From: Hydrogenophaga sp. PBL-H3
Lineage (GTDB): Bacteria; Pseudomonadota; Gammaproteobacteria; Burkholderiales; Burkholderiaceae_C
Length of the DNA stretch: 64,000 nt
Assembly (NCBI RefSeq): GCF_010104355.1
Contig: NZ_CP044972.1
Location: forward strand, 4,144,001 to 4,208,000
Direction: 5' to 3'
Below are positions 17,654 through 26,177 of the stretch, piece after piece. The number at the start of each line of letters is the position of its first letter. The first letter of the stretch is position 1. The notes below the pieces were generated by a model. It was not told where the DNA came from, searched no databases, and saw only the letters and a program-made list of their open reading frames with translations. The position numbers were made by a program, and so were the translations under genes.

Positions 17654-18901
17654 ATGCCCCACACGCCCGCCGACCCCAGCCTCATCGACTCGCGCGTGGC
17701 TGCGCGCCGCCTGCTCACCACGCTGGGGCTGGTGACGCTGGGCAACAGCGGCATGTATGTGGTGGCGGTGGTGCTGCCGGCGGTGCAGGCGGAGTTCGGC
17801 GTGGGCCGGGCCGATGCTTCCCTGCCCTACACACTCATGATGATCTGCCTCGGCATCGGTGGCCTGTTCACCGGCAGGCTGGCCGACCGGCACGGCATCA
17901 CGCCGGTGCTGCGAGTGGGCGCGGTGGCGGTGGCGGGTGGTTTCATCTGGGCGGCTTACTCAGGCAGCATCTGGACCTTTGGCCTGGCGCACGGGCTGCT
18001 GCTGGGCATGCTGGGCAGCTCGTCCACCTTTGCACCCTTGCTGGCCGACACGGCCCTGTGGTGGAACAAACGCCGCGGCATGGCGGTGGCCATCGCCGCC
18101 AGCGGCAACTACGTGGCCGGCACGGTGTGGCCGCCGCTGGTGCAGTGGGGCATCGAGACCATCGGCTGGCGCCAGACCTACATGATCCTTGGGCTGGTGT
18201 GCGGCAGCGGCATGTTCCTGCTGGCCAACCTCATGCGCCAGCGTCCGCCGCTGGTGGTGACCACCCCGGTGAGCGTGGGTGAGGCCGCGCCCGACACCAG
18301 CCGGCCCTTCGGTCTGAGCCCCAACCACGCGATGGCCCTGCTGTGCGTGGCCGGCGTGGGCTGCTGCGTGGCCATGTCCATGCCCCAGGTCCACATCGTG
18401 GCCTATTGCACCGACCTGGGTTTTGGCGCGGCGCGCGGTGCCGAGATGCTCTCGCTCATGCTGTTCTGCGGCATCGCCAGCCGGCTCATCTCGGGCTGGA
18501 TCTGCGACCGCATCGGCGGCATCCGCACGCTGCTGCTGGGCTCGGCCCTGCAGTGCGTGGCGCTGCTGATGTTCCTGCCGTTCGACGGGCTGGTCTCGCT
18601 CTACCTGATTGCCGCGCTGTTCGGCCTGTTCCAGGGCGGCATCGTGCCGTCCTACGCCATCATCGTGCGCGAGTACTTCCCACCCCGGGAGGCGGGCGCG
18701 CGGGTGGGCGCGGTGATCATGGCCACGCTGGTGGGCATGGCCCTGGGCGGCTGGATGTCGGGCTGGGTGTTCGACCTGACCGGCAGCTACCACGCGGCCT
18801 TTCTCAACGGCATCGCCTTCAACCTGCTCAACATGAGCATCGCGCTGTGGCTGTACTTCCGGGTGCGCCGCATCACCCGCGCGCAGCTGGCCGGCGCTTG
18901 A
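17654..18901 (+). CDS. MFS transporter (monocarboxylate/oxalate-formate-like)
   Basis: A 415-residue major facilitator with 12 predicted helices. The loop-2/3 motif GRLADRHGITPVL and the second-half counterpart SGWICDRIGGIRTLLL are visible. The pattern resembles bacterial MCT/OFA-type carboxylate carriers. The start was set at ATG 17654 (MPHTPADPS) because the in-frame region before it belongs to the 80-nt repeat gap. It lies in the same orientation as the class II aldolase gene, separated by 135 bp that hold the repeat, so it may import that enzyme's substrate (inference). The 3' end overlaps the convergent LysR gene by 29 bp. Confidence 0.85.
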   Translation: MPHTPADPSLIDSRVAARRLLTTLGLVTLGNSGMYVVAVVLPAVQAEFGVGRADASLPYTLMMICLGIGGLFTGRLADRHGITPVLRVGAVAVAGGFIWAAYSGSIWTFGLAHGLLLGMLGSSSTFAPLLADTALWWNKRRGMAVAIAASGNYVAGTVWPPLVQWGIETIGWRQTYMILGLVCGSGMFLLANLMRQRPPLVVTTPVSVGEAAPDTSRPFGLSPNHAMALLCVAGVGCCVAMSMPQVHIVAYCTDLGFGAARGAEMLSLMLFCGIASRLISGWICDRIGGIRTLLLGSALQCVALLMFLPFDGLVSLYLIAALFGLFQGGIVPSYAIIVREYFPPREAGARVGAVIMATLVGMALGGWMSGWVFDLTGSYHAAFLNGIAFNLLNMSIALWLYFRVRRITRAQLAGA

Positions 18902-19826
18902 TCACGGCGGCCTTGCCCTGCGGTTCGTTCTGCCTGCGCACGCCGTCGAGCAAGGTCAGAAAGCGGCGCGCCGCCACGCCGAGCGGGCGCGCCTTCGGCC
19001 AGACGGCGTCCACCCACAGCGGCATGGCGTTGCTGAAATTCTCCAGCGGGATCTGCACCAGCTGCCCGGCGGCCAGGGGCGCGCGCACGAAGCCCTGTGG
19101 CAACCACGCCCAGCCCAGCCCGGCGATCACCAGCCCCATGGCGGCCACCGGCGTGTCGGTGCGCCATTGGTGGCGGGACATCACGATGCGTTCGTCCACG
19201 TCCCCCGAGTGGCGGCCCGCCACGATGATCTGCCGCTCCACCGCGAGGTCGTCCTCGCGCAAGCCCCGCGTGGCCTTGCGCCCGCTCAGCAGGGGATGCG
19301 TGGGCGCCACCACGGCCACCAGGATCTCGCGACCGACCTCCTGGAAGCCCTCGCGCGCATCGAGGCTCGCGCGCTCGAAGACCAGGGCCACGTGAGCGCG
19401 CCCGCTGTGCAACATGCCCAGGGCATCGGTCTGTGGCGCCGCCAGCACCTCCACCTCCAGCAGCGGGTGTTCGGCCGACAGCTGCACAAGTGCCGCGCTC
19501 CACGGCGTGGCCGCCAGCAGCTCCGGCGCCACCGCAATGGTCAGGCAGGGCTCCAGTCCCTGGGTGAGCGCCAGGGCGTGCGTGTCCAGCTTGAGCAGCT
19601 GCTCCGCCAGCAGCCGCGCCTGCGGCACCAGGGACACCGCTTGCGGCGTGGGCCTGGGCTCGCGGCCGCTGCGGTCGAACAGCACGAGGTTCAGGTCGGC
19701 CTCGAGGTGGGCAATCGTCATGCTGACCGCCGACGGCACCTTGCCCAACGACCGGGCGGCCGCCGAAAAAGAGCCGTGATCCAGCACCGCGAGAAACACC
19801 TTGAGGGATTCGAAGTCGAATTTCAT
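18873..19826 (-). CDS. LysR family transcriptional regulator (AceR-like context)
   Basis: A 317-residue LysR protein with N-terminal helix-turn-helix MKFDFESLKVFLAVLDHGSF followed by SAAARSLGKVPSAVSMTI, and an effector domain from about 90. It is divergent from the PACE-family efflux gene with an 84-bp gap. In Acinetobacter the PACE prototype aceI is likewise divergent from the LysR activator aceR, so this is most likely the efflux gene's regulator (inference from arrangement). The C-terminus overlaps the preceding convergent MFS gene by 29 bp. Confidence 0.9.
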   Translation of the reverse strand: MKFDFESLKVFLAVLDHGSFSAAARSLGKVPSAVSMTIAHLEADLNLVLFDRSGREPRPTPQAVSLVPQARLLAEQLLKLDTHALALTQGLEPCLTIAVAPELLAATPWSAALVQLSAEHPLLEVEVLAAPQTDALGMLHSGRAHVALVFERASLDAREGFQEVGREILVAVVAPTHPLLSGRKATRGLREDDLAVERQIIVAGRHSGDVDERIVMSRHQWRTDTPVAAMGLVIAGLGWAWLPQGFVRAPLAAGQLVQIPLENFSNAMPLWVDAVWPKARPLGVAARRFLTLLDGVRRQNEPQGKAAVIKRRPAARG

Positions 19827-19838
19827 CTGTCAGTTCTC

Positions 19839-19865
19839 CTGATAGAAGCTGACTTCCAGTATCAG
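19839..19865. promoter_or_regulatory. Candidate LysR binding site between LysR and PACE genes
   Basis: CTGATA (19839-19844) and TATCAG (19860-19865) form an inverted pair separated by 15 bp, with an inner GAAG/CTTC pair. It sits midway in the 84-bp divergent gap, as expected for a LysR-type site controlling both genes. Confidence 0.5.
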
Positions 19866-19910
19866 CCACGCCGACATAAAGTGCCGGCATTGAAACAACG
19901 GAGTCGAGCT

Positions 19911-20354
19911 GTGCAGGGAATCTGGAGACGTGTGGTGTACATCAGTCTGTACGAAGTGGTGGCCATCGCGCTGGCCGGCTGGGGCTTGATGCTCATGTCG
20001 GGCCACAGCCTGCTGGACAGCGGAACGCTGGCCATCGCCACCTCGTCGGTGGCGGTCGTATGGAACCTCGTCTTCAACACCTTCTTTGAACGCTGGGAAG
20101 CGCGGCAAGCCACCACCGGGCGCAGCGTGAAACGGCGTGTGCTGCACGCGGTGAGCTTCGAGATCGGGCTGGTCGTCATGCTGGTGCCCCTGATCGCCTG
20201 GTGGCTCGGGGTGAGCCTGTGGCAGGCGCTGGTGATGGACATGGCGCTGGTGGTCTTCTTTCTGGTCTACACCTTCGCCTTCAACTGGGCCTTTGACGCG
20301 GTGTTCGGCCTGCCGGCCTCGGCCAGCAAGGGCATGGCGGTCCAGGCGCCCTGA
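19911..20354 (+). CDS. PACE family proton-coupled multidrug efflux transporter
   Basis: A 147-residue, four-helix membrane protein made of two tandem bacterial transmembrane pair domains. Family signatures seen are RVVYISLYEVVAIALAGWG, VVWNLVFNTFFERWEAR in the first pair and FEIGLVVMLVPLIAWWLG plus VYTFAFNWAFDAVF in the second. The acidic residue of TM1 (YE) matches the conserved Glu (E15 in AceI) required for proton coupling. PACE proteins export chlorhexidine, biocides and possibly polyamines. The start is GTG 19911, with a GGAG ribosome site 6-10 nt upstream and homology from the first residues (QGIWRR). It is divergent from a LysR regulator. Confidence 0.9.
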   Translation: MQGIWRRVVYISLYEVVAIALAGWGLMLMSGHSLLDSGTLAIATSSVAVVWNLVFNTFFERWEARQATTGRSVKRRVLHAVSFEIGLVVMLVPLIAWWLGVSLWQALVMDMALVVFFLVYTFAFNWAFDAVFGLPASASKGMAVQAP

Positions 20355-20364
20355 TGCCGCGCGC

Positions 20365-21804
20365 TCAGTGCGCCGAGCGCGCCATCTCGGTGGCCAGCGC
20401 GCCCAGCGTGCGCAGTGCCGCGTCCACGCGGTCGTCACCCGGATGACCGACGTTGAGGCGCAGGTGGTGGGTGAAGCGACGGTCGGCTGAAAACAGCGCA
20501 CCGGGTGCGGTGCTGATCGACTGTGCGCGGGCCCGGTGGTGCAGCGCGAGGGCGTCCACCGAGGGCGGCAGTTCGAGCCAGATGAAATAACCGCCCTCGG
20601 GCCGGGTGGTGCGCGTGCCCGGCGGGAAATGCCGCTCGATCAGCCGCAGCGCGTGTTTTCGCTGCGCCGACAGGGACTCGCGCAGGCGCCGCAGGTGGCG
20701 GTCGTAGCCACCCTGGGCCAGGTAGTCGGCAAGTGCGAGCTGGGTGGGCAGCGCGGTGGCCAGCGAGGTCGTCATCTTGAGCCGCTCCACCCGTGGCGCA
20801 TGGCGCCCGGCGGCGGCCCAGCCCACCCGGTAGCCGGGCGCCAGGCTCTTGGAGAACGACGAGCAGTGCAGCACACCACCGTCCTGGTCGAAGGCCTTGG
20901 CCGGCGGCGGGCGCAACGAGCCCGCATACAGCTCGCCGTACACGTCGTCCTCGATCAGCGGCACGCGGTGGCGCGCGAGCAACTCGACCAGCGCCTTCTT
21001 GCGGGCAGGCGACATCAGCGCGCCCAGCGGGTTCTGGAAACTCGGCATGAACCAGCAGGCGGCCACCTTGTGCCGCTCCAGCAGCACGCTCAGCGCCTCC
21101 AGGTCCACGCCGTCGCGCGGATCGGTGGCCACCTCCACCGCCTTCAGGTGCAGGCGCTCCAGCGCCTGCAAGGCCGCATAAAACGTGGGCGACTCGACCA
21201 CCACCACATCCCCCGGCTGCGTGACCGCCTGCAGGCAGAGGTTGAGCGCTTCCATGGCCCCGTTGGTGATGATGAGTTCGCTCTCCGCCAGCGGCAGGCC
21301 CTGCAAGGCATAACGCCGACGCAGGGCCTGGCGCAGCCCTTCGTCGCCTGCGGTCAGGGCGCCGGTGATCCGGGCCGGCTGGAGGCCGCGCATGGCGCGT
21401 GCGCCGCACCGGGCCAGTTCGTCAAACGGGAACAGGTGCGACGCCGGAAACGCCGAGCCCAGCGGAACCACGTCGGCGTCGCGCGTGGACCCCAGCAGAT
21501 CGAACACCAGCTCGCTGATGGCCACCGGCGTGGCTTCGCTGCGCGGTGCGGCCACCTGGGGGCCGGCCCGCACCGCGCGCCGAGTGGCCCGCACATAAAA
21601 CCCGGAGCGAGCCCGCGCCTCGACCAGGCCCTCGGCCTCCAGCTGGGCGTAGGCCTGGAACACGGTGGACGGGCTCATGCCGCGCTGCTGGCAGGTCTCG
21701 CGCACCGAAGGCAGGCGCTCGCCCGGGCGCAGCACGCCACCCCGGATGGCCGTGGCCAGCTCATCGGCCAGTTGCTGGTAGCGGCTCAGGCGAAAATGGT
21801 TCAT
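20365..21804 (-). CDS. MocR/PdxR family regulator (GntR helix-turn-helix plus aminotransferase-like domain)
   Basis: A 479-residue protein. A GntR-type winged helix occupies residues 1-70 (LADELATAIRGGVLRPGERL, RGMSPSTVFQAYAQLEAEGL). A linker leads to a class I aminotransferase-like domain (about 110-470) with the PLP-lysine motif SSFSKSLAPGYRVGW and the FIWLELP segment. MocR proteins sense PLP or amino-acid aldimines. ATG 21804 places the start directly before the DNA-binding domain (MNHFRLSRYQQLADEL), and the longer frame to 21900 would cross the divergent cytochrome's start. It is divergent from the dihaem cytochrome gene, a possible target. Confidence 0.92.
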   Translation of the reverse strand: MNHFRLSRYQQLADELATAIRGGVLRPGERLPSVRETCQQRGMSPSTVFQAYAQLEAEGLVEARARSGFYVRATRRAVRAGPQVAAPRSEATPVAISELVFDLLGSTRDADVVPLGSAFPASHLFPFDELARCGARAMRGLQPARITGALTAGDEGLRQALRRRYALQGLPLAESELIITNGAMEALNLCLQAVTQPGDVVVVESPTFYAALQALERLHLKAVEVATDPRDGVDLEALSVLLERHKVAACWFMPSFQNPLGALMSPARKKALVELLARHRVPLIEDDVYGELYAGSLRPPPAKAFDQDGGVLHCSSFSKSLAPGYRVGWAAAGRHAPRVERLKMTTSLATALPTQLALADYLAQGGYDRHLRRLRESLSAQRKHALRLIERHFPPGTRTTRPEGGYFIWLELPPSVDALALHHRARAQSISTAPGALFSADRRFTHHLRLNVGHPGDDRVDAALRTLGALATEMARSAH

Positions 21805-21814
21805 CGGCACCCAC

Positions 21815-21863
21815 CATCTGATCTGGTTGTTTTTCAATAAATCTGAATCTTGCGCATCAGATG
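21815..21863. promoter_or_regulatory. ATCTGA-type motif cluster in the MocR/cytochrome gap
   Basis: The motif ATCTG occurs at 21816-21820, 21821-21825 and 21841-21845. An inverted copy CATCAGATG spans 21855-21863. MocR regulators often bind spaced direct and inverted repeats, and this cluster fills the 80-bp gap between the MocR gene and the cytochrome gene. Binding is inferred only. Confidence 0.4.
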
Positions 21864-21884
21864 AATTGTGCCGAGGATACCCAC

Positions 21885-22631
21885 ATGCTCCCCATTCCAT
21901 CCCTTGCCGCCCTGCTGCTCACCGCCTGCCTCCCGTGGGGCGCTGCCGCACAGCCTGCCCCCCGCTTTGAAGACACCCTGGCCCAACGGGTGCAGGCCTG
22001 CGCCAGTTGCCACGGCCAGCAGGGGCGTGCCCGCCCCGATGGCTACTACCCCCGCATCGCCGGCAAGCCGGCCGGCTACCTCTACAACCAGCTCAAGCAT
22101 TTCCAGAACGGCCAGCGCAAACACGCCTTGATGGCACGCATGGTCGATCCACTGAGCGATGCCTACCTGTGGGAGATCGCGCACCACTTCGCATCGCTCG
22201 ACCTGCCCCACGCGCCGGCCCTGCCGGCCCGGGCGCCGGCCGCCGTGTTGCAGCGGGGCGAGCAGCTCGCGCTGCGCGGCGACGCTGCTCGGCAGGTACC
22301 GGCCTGCACCGCCTGCCACGGCGCCGCACTCACCGGCGTGCAACCCGCCGCGCCCGGGCTGCTGGGCCTGCCCCCGGACTACATCAACGCGCAGCTCGGC
22401 GCCTGGCACAACGGCAACCGCCAGGCACAGGCACCCGACTGCATGGCCACCATCGCCCGCCGCCTGCCGGCCAAGGACGTGGCGGCCGTGAGCGCCTGGC
22501 TCGCTGCGCAACCCGTGCCGCAGGCCGCCGCGCCGGTGGCGTCCAGCGGCACCAAGGCCCCCCTGGCGTGCGGCAGTTTCACGCCGCCCGTGGCACCGAA
22601 ACCGATGCCGGTGAAAGAGGTGCGGCCATGA
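21885..22631 (+). CDS. Dihaem c-type cytochrome (c4/c553-like)
   Basis: A 248-residue exported cytochrome with two haem motifs, CASCH (39-43) and CTACH (141-145). Each opens a cytochrome c domain, and the conserved run YYPRIAGKPAGYLYNQLKHF is typical of the c4 family. The N-terminus MLPIPSLAALLLTAC contains a lipobox-like LTAC. A signal-peptidase-I site near GAAAQ is also possible, so lipid anchoring is uncertain. ATG 21885 has a GAGG ribosome site 9 nt upstream and was preferred to ATG 21861. Its stop overlaps the next cytochrome's start by 4 bp. It probably passes electrons between the trihaem partner and a terminal oxidase. Confidence 0.87.
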   Translation: MLPIPSLAALLLTACLPWGAAAQPAPRFEDTLAQRVQACASCHGQQGRARPDGYYPRIAGKPAGYLYNQLKHFQNGQRKHALMARMVDPLSDAYLWEIAHHFASLDLPHAPALPARAPAAVLQRGEQLALRGDAARQVPACTACHGAALTGVQPAAPGLLGLPPDYINAQLGAWHNGNRQAQAPDCMATIARRLPAKDVAAVSAWLAAQPVPQAAAPVASSGTKAPLACGSFTPPVAPKPMPVKEVRP

Positions 22632-23956
22632 GCGCGCCTCCGCTTCGTCGGCGTGGCAGCGGCGCGGTCGTGGCGCTGGTCCTGCTGGCCTTGTTGCTCT
22701 GTGCTGGCGCCTGGCTGCTCTGGCCATCCCGGCCCGTGGCCGTGCAGCCCGCCAGCCCCACCACCCGCCTGGACGACGCCGCCACCATCGAGCGCGGTCG
22801 TTACCTCGCCCTGCTGGGCAACTGCATGGGTTGCCACACCGCGCGGGGCGGTGCCGCATTCGCGGGCGGGCGCGGCATCGCCACGCCTTTCGGCACTGCG
22901 TACAGCAGCAACCTCACCCCCGACAGCACCGGTCTGAAAGACTGGAGCGCCGACGACTTCTGGCGTGCCCTGCACCACGGGCAGTCGCGCGACGGGCGCC
23001 TGTTGAACCCGGCCTTCCCGTACACCAACACCACCTACGTCACGCGGCCCGACAGCGATGCGCTGTTCGCGTTTTTCAGCAGCCTGGCGCCGGTGCAGGC
23101 GACCGCGCCCCCCAACGACCTGGGTCGGTACCTGGACTCGCAGGCCGCGCTCAAGGCCTGGCGCACGCTGTACTTCCGGCCCGGCGAAGCCATGGCCCCT
23201 GTGGCCGACAACGGCGCCGCGGTCAACGAGCTGCAACGCGGCGCTTACCTGGTGAACGGGCTGGCGCATTGCAGCGCCTGCCATGTGCCGCGCAACGCCC
23301 TGGGCGGCAGCAGCGACATGCTCTCGCTCGCCGGCGGGCTCATGGCGGCACAGGGCTGGTACGCGCCCTCGCTGCTCGACCCCGCCGACGGTGGCGTGCA
23401 GGAGCGCGAAGTGGCCGACATCGTCGCGCTGTTCCAGACCGGCCGCAGCGGTGGCCACATCGTCACCGGCCCCATGGCGGAGGTGGTCCAGCACAGCACG
23501 CAACACTGGGAGATCGGCGATCTGCAGGCCATGGCCGTGTACCTGAAGGCGCTTCCGGCGACCCGCAGCCGGGTGCTTCCAAAGACCGAGGCGCGGTCAG
23601 ACACAGCGCTGGCCCGAGGCGGCAAGCTCTACGAACAGCAATGCGCGCAATGCCACGGCGCGCAGGGGCAAGGCATCCGGGGCAGCGATGGCGCCTGGGC
23701 CTACCCGGCGCTGGCGGGCAACAGCACCGTGCTGCAAGGCGTGCCAGCCAACCTGGTGCAGGCGGTGCTCTATGGCGGCTTCGGCCCCAGCACGGCGGGG
23801 CACCCGCGCCCCTTCGGCATGCCGCCGTTCGTACTCGACCTCAGCGGCGAGGACGTCGCCGATCTGCTGACCTATGTGAGGAGCGCGTGGGGCCACGACG
23901 CGCCACCGGTCTCGGCGCTCGACGTGCAGCAGCTGCGAAGCGCGGCCGCCAGATAG
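22628..23956 (+). CDS. Membrane-anchored trihaem c-type cytochrome (dehydrogenase cytochrome-subunit type)
   Basis: A 442-residue protein with an uncleaved N-terminal anchor (residues 13-32) and three haem motifs: CMGCH (66-70), CSACH (215-219) and CAQCH (339-343). The layout and phrases such as GRYLALLGNCMGCHTARGG, TPFGTAYSSNLTPD and ARGGKLYEQQCAQCHGAQG match the cytochrome subunit of membrane alcohol, gluconate or aldehyde dehydrogenases. That subunit hands electrons from the catalytic subunit to quinone. No flavin, PQQ or molybdenum catalytic subunit is encoded next to it, so its partner must lie elsewhere or differ. The ATG overlaps the preceding cytochrome's stop (ATGA). Confidence 0.9.
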   Translation: MSAPPLRRRGSGAVVALVLLALLLCAGAWLLWPSRPVAVQPASPTTRLDDAATIERGRYLALLGNCMGCHTARGGAAFAGGRGIATPFGTAYSSNLTPDSTGLKDWSADDFWRALHHGQSRDGRLLNPAFPYTNTTYVTRPDSDALFAFFSSLAPVQATAPPNDLGRYLDSQAALKAWRTLYFRPGEAMAPVADNGAAVNELQRGAYLVNGLAHCSACHVPRNALGGSSDMLSLAGGLMAAQGWYAPSLLDPADGGVQEREVADIVALFQTGRSGGHIVTGPMAEVVQHSTQHWEIGDLQAMAVYLKALPATRSRVLPKTEARSDTALARGGKLYEQQCAQCHGAQGQGIRGSDGAWAYPALAGNSTVLQGVPANLVQAVLYGGFGPSTAGHPRPFGMPPFVLDLSGEDVADLLTYVRSAWGHDAPPVSALDVQQLRSAAAR

Positions 23957-23961
23957 CCCCC

Positions 23962-24342
23962 ATGCCCACGCCCACGCCCAAGCCCTGGATCGTTGGTCTC
24001 TGCGCGCAGTGGTGCCACGTTTGCCGCGACCTGGCGCCCGACTTCCTGGCCCTGGCGCGGGAGCATCCCTCGGCCACCTGGCTGTGGATCGACGTCGAGG
24101 ACCACGCGGCACTGGTGGAAGCGCTGGACATCACCACCTTCCCCACCGTGCTGGTGGGCATGGACGATCAGCTGGTCTTCTTTGGCGAGGCGCCCGGCAA
24201 CGCCGCGCGGTTCAGGTCGTTCCTGCAGCCCTTCGCGCTGGGCCGCGTGACGCAAGCGCCCCAGGCGCCCGACGAAGCGGCGGCCGAGGTCCTGGCGCGG
24301 CTGCAGCAGATGCCCGCGCCGCCAGGCCAGTTGCCAGCCTGA
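23962..24342 (+). CDS. Thioredoxin family protein
   Basis: A 126-residue thioredoxin-fold protein without a signal peptide. The redox motif is WCHVC (C18, C21), preceded by another Cys at 14, and the cis-proline region TTFPTVLVG is present. A C-terminal tail of about 25 residues is Ala/Pro-rich. It starts 5 bp after the trihaem cytochrome, so the three genes form one operon. Since it lacks an export signal, it most likely acts in the cytosol. A role in haem-cysteine reduction is possible only if it is exported by an unrecognised route. Confidence 0.85.
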   Translation: MPTPTPKPWIVGLCAQWCHVCRDLAPDFLALAREHPSATWLWIDVEDHAALVEALDITTFPTVLVGMDDQLVFFGEAPGNAARFRSFLQPFALGRVTQAPQAPDEAAAEVLARLQQMPAPPGQLPA

Positions 24343-24357
24343 GCCAGCGGCCCCACG

Positions 24358-24774
24358 TCAGCCCTTGGGGTACAGCACCATCTGCGTGCAGCGGAACAGC
24401 GCGATCGTCTTGCCCGTCTCGCGGTGCGTGACGACCGCATCCCACACCTGCGTGGTGCGGCCCACATGGGCGGGCCGGGCCACGCACTCGATGGTGCCCT
24501 CCCGTGCCGTGCCCAGGTGGTTGCTCTTGAGCTCGATGGTGGTGAAGCCGGTGGCCTCTGCCGGCAGGTTGGCCACACAGCCATAACCACAACTGGTGTC
24601 GGCCAGCGTGACCACGCTGCCCGCGTGCAGGAAGCCGTTGGGCGCCATGGTGGTGGGCTTGACGGCCAGCTCGGCGCGGACCTCCTGTGAACTGACGTGT
24701 GTGAATACCAGCCCCAGGTGGCCGGGCAGGGCACCGGCCCCGCGCTGGTTGAATTCGGCTGCACTCGTGGTCAT
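24358..24774 (-). CDS. PaaI family thioesterase (hotdog fold)
   Basis: A 138-residue hotdog-fold protein with the PaaI/YbgC-like signature GFLHAGSVVTLADTSCGYGC (HG..AD catalytic region) and VGRTTQVWDAVVTHRETGKTIALF. It hydrolyses acyl- or aryl-CoA thioesters. It is the last gene of a three-gene minus-strand set after the SDR and MATE genes (44-bp gap), all downstream of a TetR operator. The convergent thioredoxin gene ends 15 bp away. Confidence 0.88.
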   Translation of the reverse strand: MTTSAAEFNQRGAGALPGHLGLVFTHVSSQEVRAELAVKPTTMAPNGFLHAGSVVTLADTSCGYGCVANLPAEATGFTTIELKSNHLGTAREGTIECVARPAHVGRTTQVWDAVVTHRETGKTIALFRCTQMVLYPKG

Positions 24775-24818
24775 GCAGGTCTCCTGTGTTGAAGGTGAAG
24801 GACGGGGATCAAGGGAGG

Positions 24819-26177
24819 TCATCGGGTCCAGCTGCCCAGGCGGATCGCGATGGCCAGCGTGGAGCCATAGGCCACCAGGCTGAGCGCGACCACGGCAAAG
24901 AGCGCGCTCGCCGGGGTCTTGAACACGTGCACGCAGAGCCAGCCACCGACCAGCAGGATCACCAGGCGGCCCATGCTGCCAGCCAGCGGCCAGAACATGC
25001 GCCCCGCGCCCTGCGACGCGAAGAACAGCGCCAGGCCCAGGCCGAAGAAGGCATAACCCCCGCCCACGATGTTGAGGTAGGTGGCGCCCAGCGCAAGCAC
25101 CTCGGCGTCGGTGGTGAACAGGCCCATCCACAGCGCGGGCGCCACAGCGGCGACCAGGCCGATGGTGCCGGTGATCGCGGCCACCACCGCACCACCCACC
25201 CAGGCCACGCGCACCGCGCGCGCCGACTGCCCTGCCCCCATGTTGGTCGCCACCATGGCGGTCAGCGCGGTGCCGAAGCCAAACGCGATCGGCACCAGGA
25301 TGTACTCCAGCCGCGCCGCCACGCCGTAGCCCGCGAGCGCGGCCGTGCCGTAGCTGCCCACCAGGGCAGTGGCCACCGCGATGGAGGCGTTGCTGATCAC
25401 CGGGCTCATGGACGCCGGCAAGCCCACGCGCAGGATGTCGCGCAGCAGCGGCCCATGCGGGCGCCACGGTGCGCGCTGCAGGTGCACGGCGCCATCGCGC
25501 CTGAGCAGGTGGACCACCATCACCACCGCCGACAGCGCGTTGACCACCAGGGTGCTCACCGCAGCACCCGCCACTCCCAGGCCCGGCCAGGGCCCCCAGC
25601 CAAACACCAGGAGCGGGCACAGCGCCAGGTGCAGCAGCGCGGTGCCCAGCAGCAGCACCGATGGCAGCACCATGTTGCCCGCGCCGCGCACCACGGCGGC
25701 GAGCACGTTGGTGAACCAGATGATCAACGCGCCGCTGAACAGCACGTTCGAATACGCCAGCGCGGCTTCCAGCGCGGCACCGCGCCCGCCCATGCCGCTG
25801 AAGATGGGGCGCCCGAAGCCGAGCAGGACCAGCATGAACAGCGCGGCCAGCGCGGCCGAGATGAGCAGCGCCTGCTGCGCCAGGCGGCTGGCGTCTTCAC
25901 CACGCCCGGCCCCCAGCGCGCGCGCCACGGCGGCGGTGGTGGCGCCACCAATGCCGCCCGCCGACATCTGCAGCATCAGCATCGACAGCGGAAACACCAG
26001 TGCAATGCCGGCCAGCGCATCCGCGCCCACGCGCCCGAGGATGTAGCCGTCGTAGCCGATCACGATGGTCGCCGCGAACAGGCCCATGACGTTGGGCGTG
26101 GCCAGGCGAAACAGCGTGGACAGCAGCGGCGCGTGCAGCATCTGCTGCACGCGCGATTGAGCCAGCGCGGCGCTCAT
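24819..26177 (-). CDS. MATE family efflux transporter
   Basis: A 452-residue protein with 12 predicted helices of the multidrug and toxic compound extrusion family (NorM/DinF type). N-terminal half: LFRLATPNVMGLFAATIVIG, ADALAGIALVFPLSML and the polar GGATTAAVARALGAGR loop. The second half repeats this as GLPASMSPVISNASIAVATA and the loop after YGVAARLEYI. It uses a Na+ or H+ gradient to export cationic drugs. The ATG overlaps the SDR stop by 4 bp, so both are translated from one mRNA under the TetR operator at 26918. Confidence 0.92.
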   Translation of the reverse strand: MSAALAQSRVQQMLHAPLLSTLFRLATPNVMGLFAATIVIGYDGYILGRVGADALAGIALVFPLSMLMLQMSAGGIGGATTAAVARALGAGRGEDASRLAQQALLISAALAALFMLVLLGFGRPIFSGMGGRGAALEAALAYSNVLFSGALIIWFTNVLAAVVRGAGNMVLPSVLLLGTALLHLALCPLLVFGWGPWPGLGVAGAAVSTLVVNALSAVVMVVHLLRRDGAVHLQRAPWRPHGPLLRDILRVGLPASMSPVISNASIAVATALVGSYGTAALAGYGVAARLEYILVPIAFGFGTALTAMVATNMGAGQSARAVRVAWVGGAVVAAITGTIGLVAAVAPALWMGLFTTDAEVLALGATYLNIVGGGYAFFGLGLALFFASQGAGRMFWPLAGSMGRLVILLVGGWLCVHVFKTPASALFAVVALSLVAYGSTLAIAIRLGSWTR

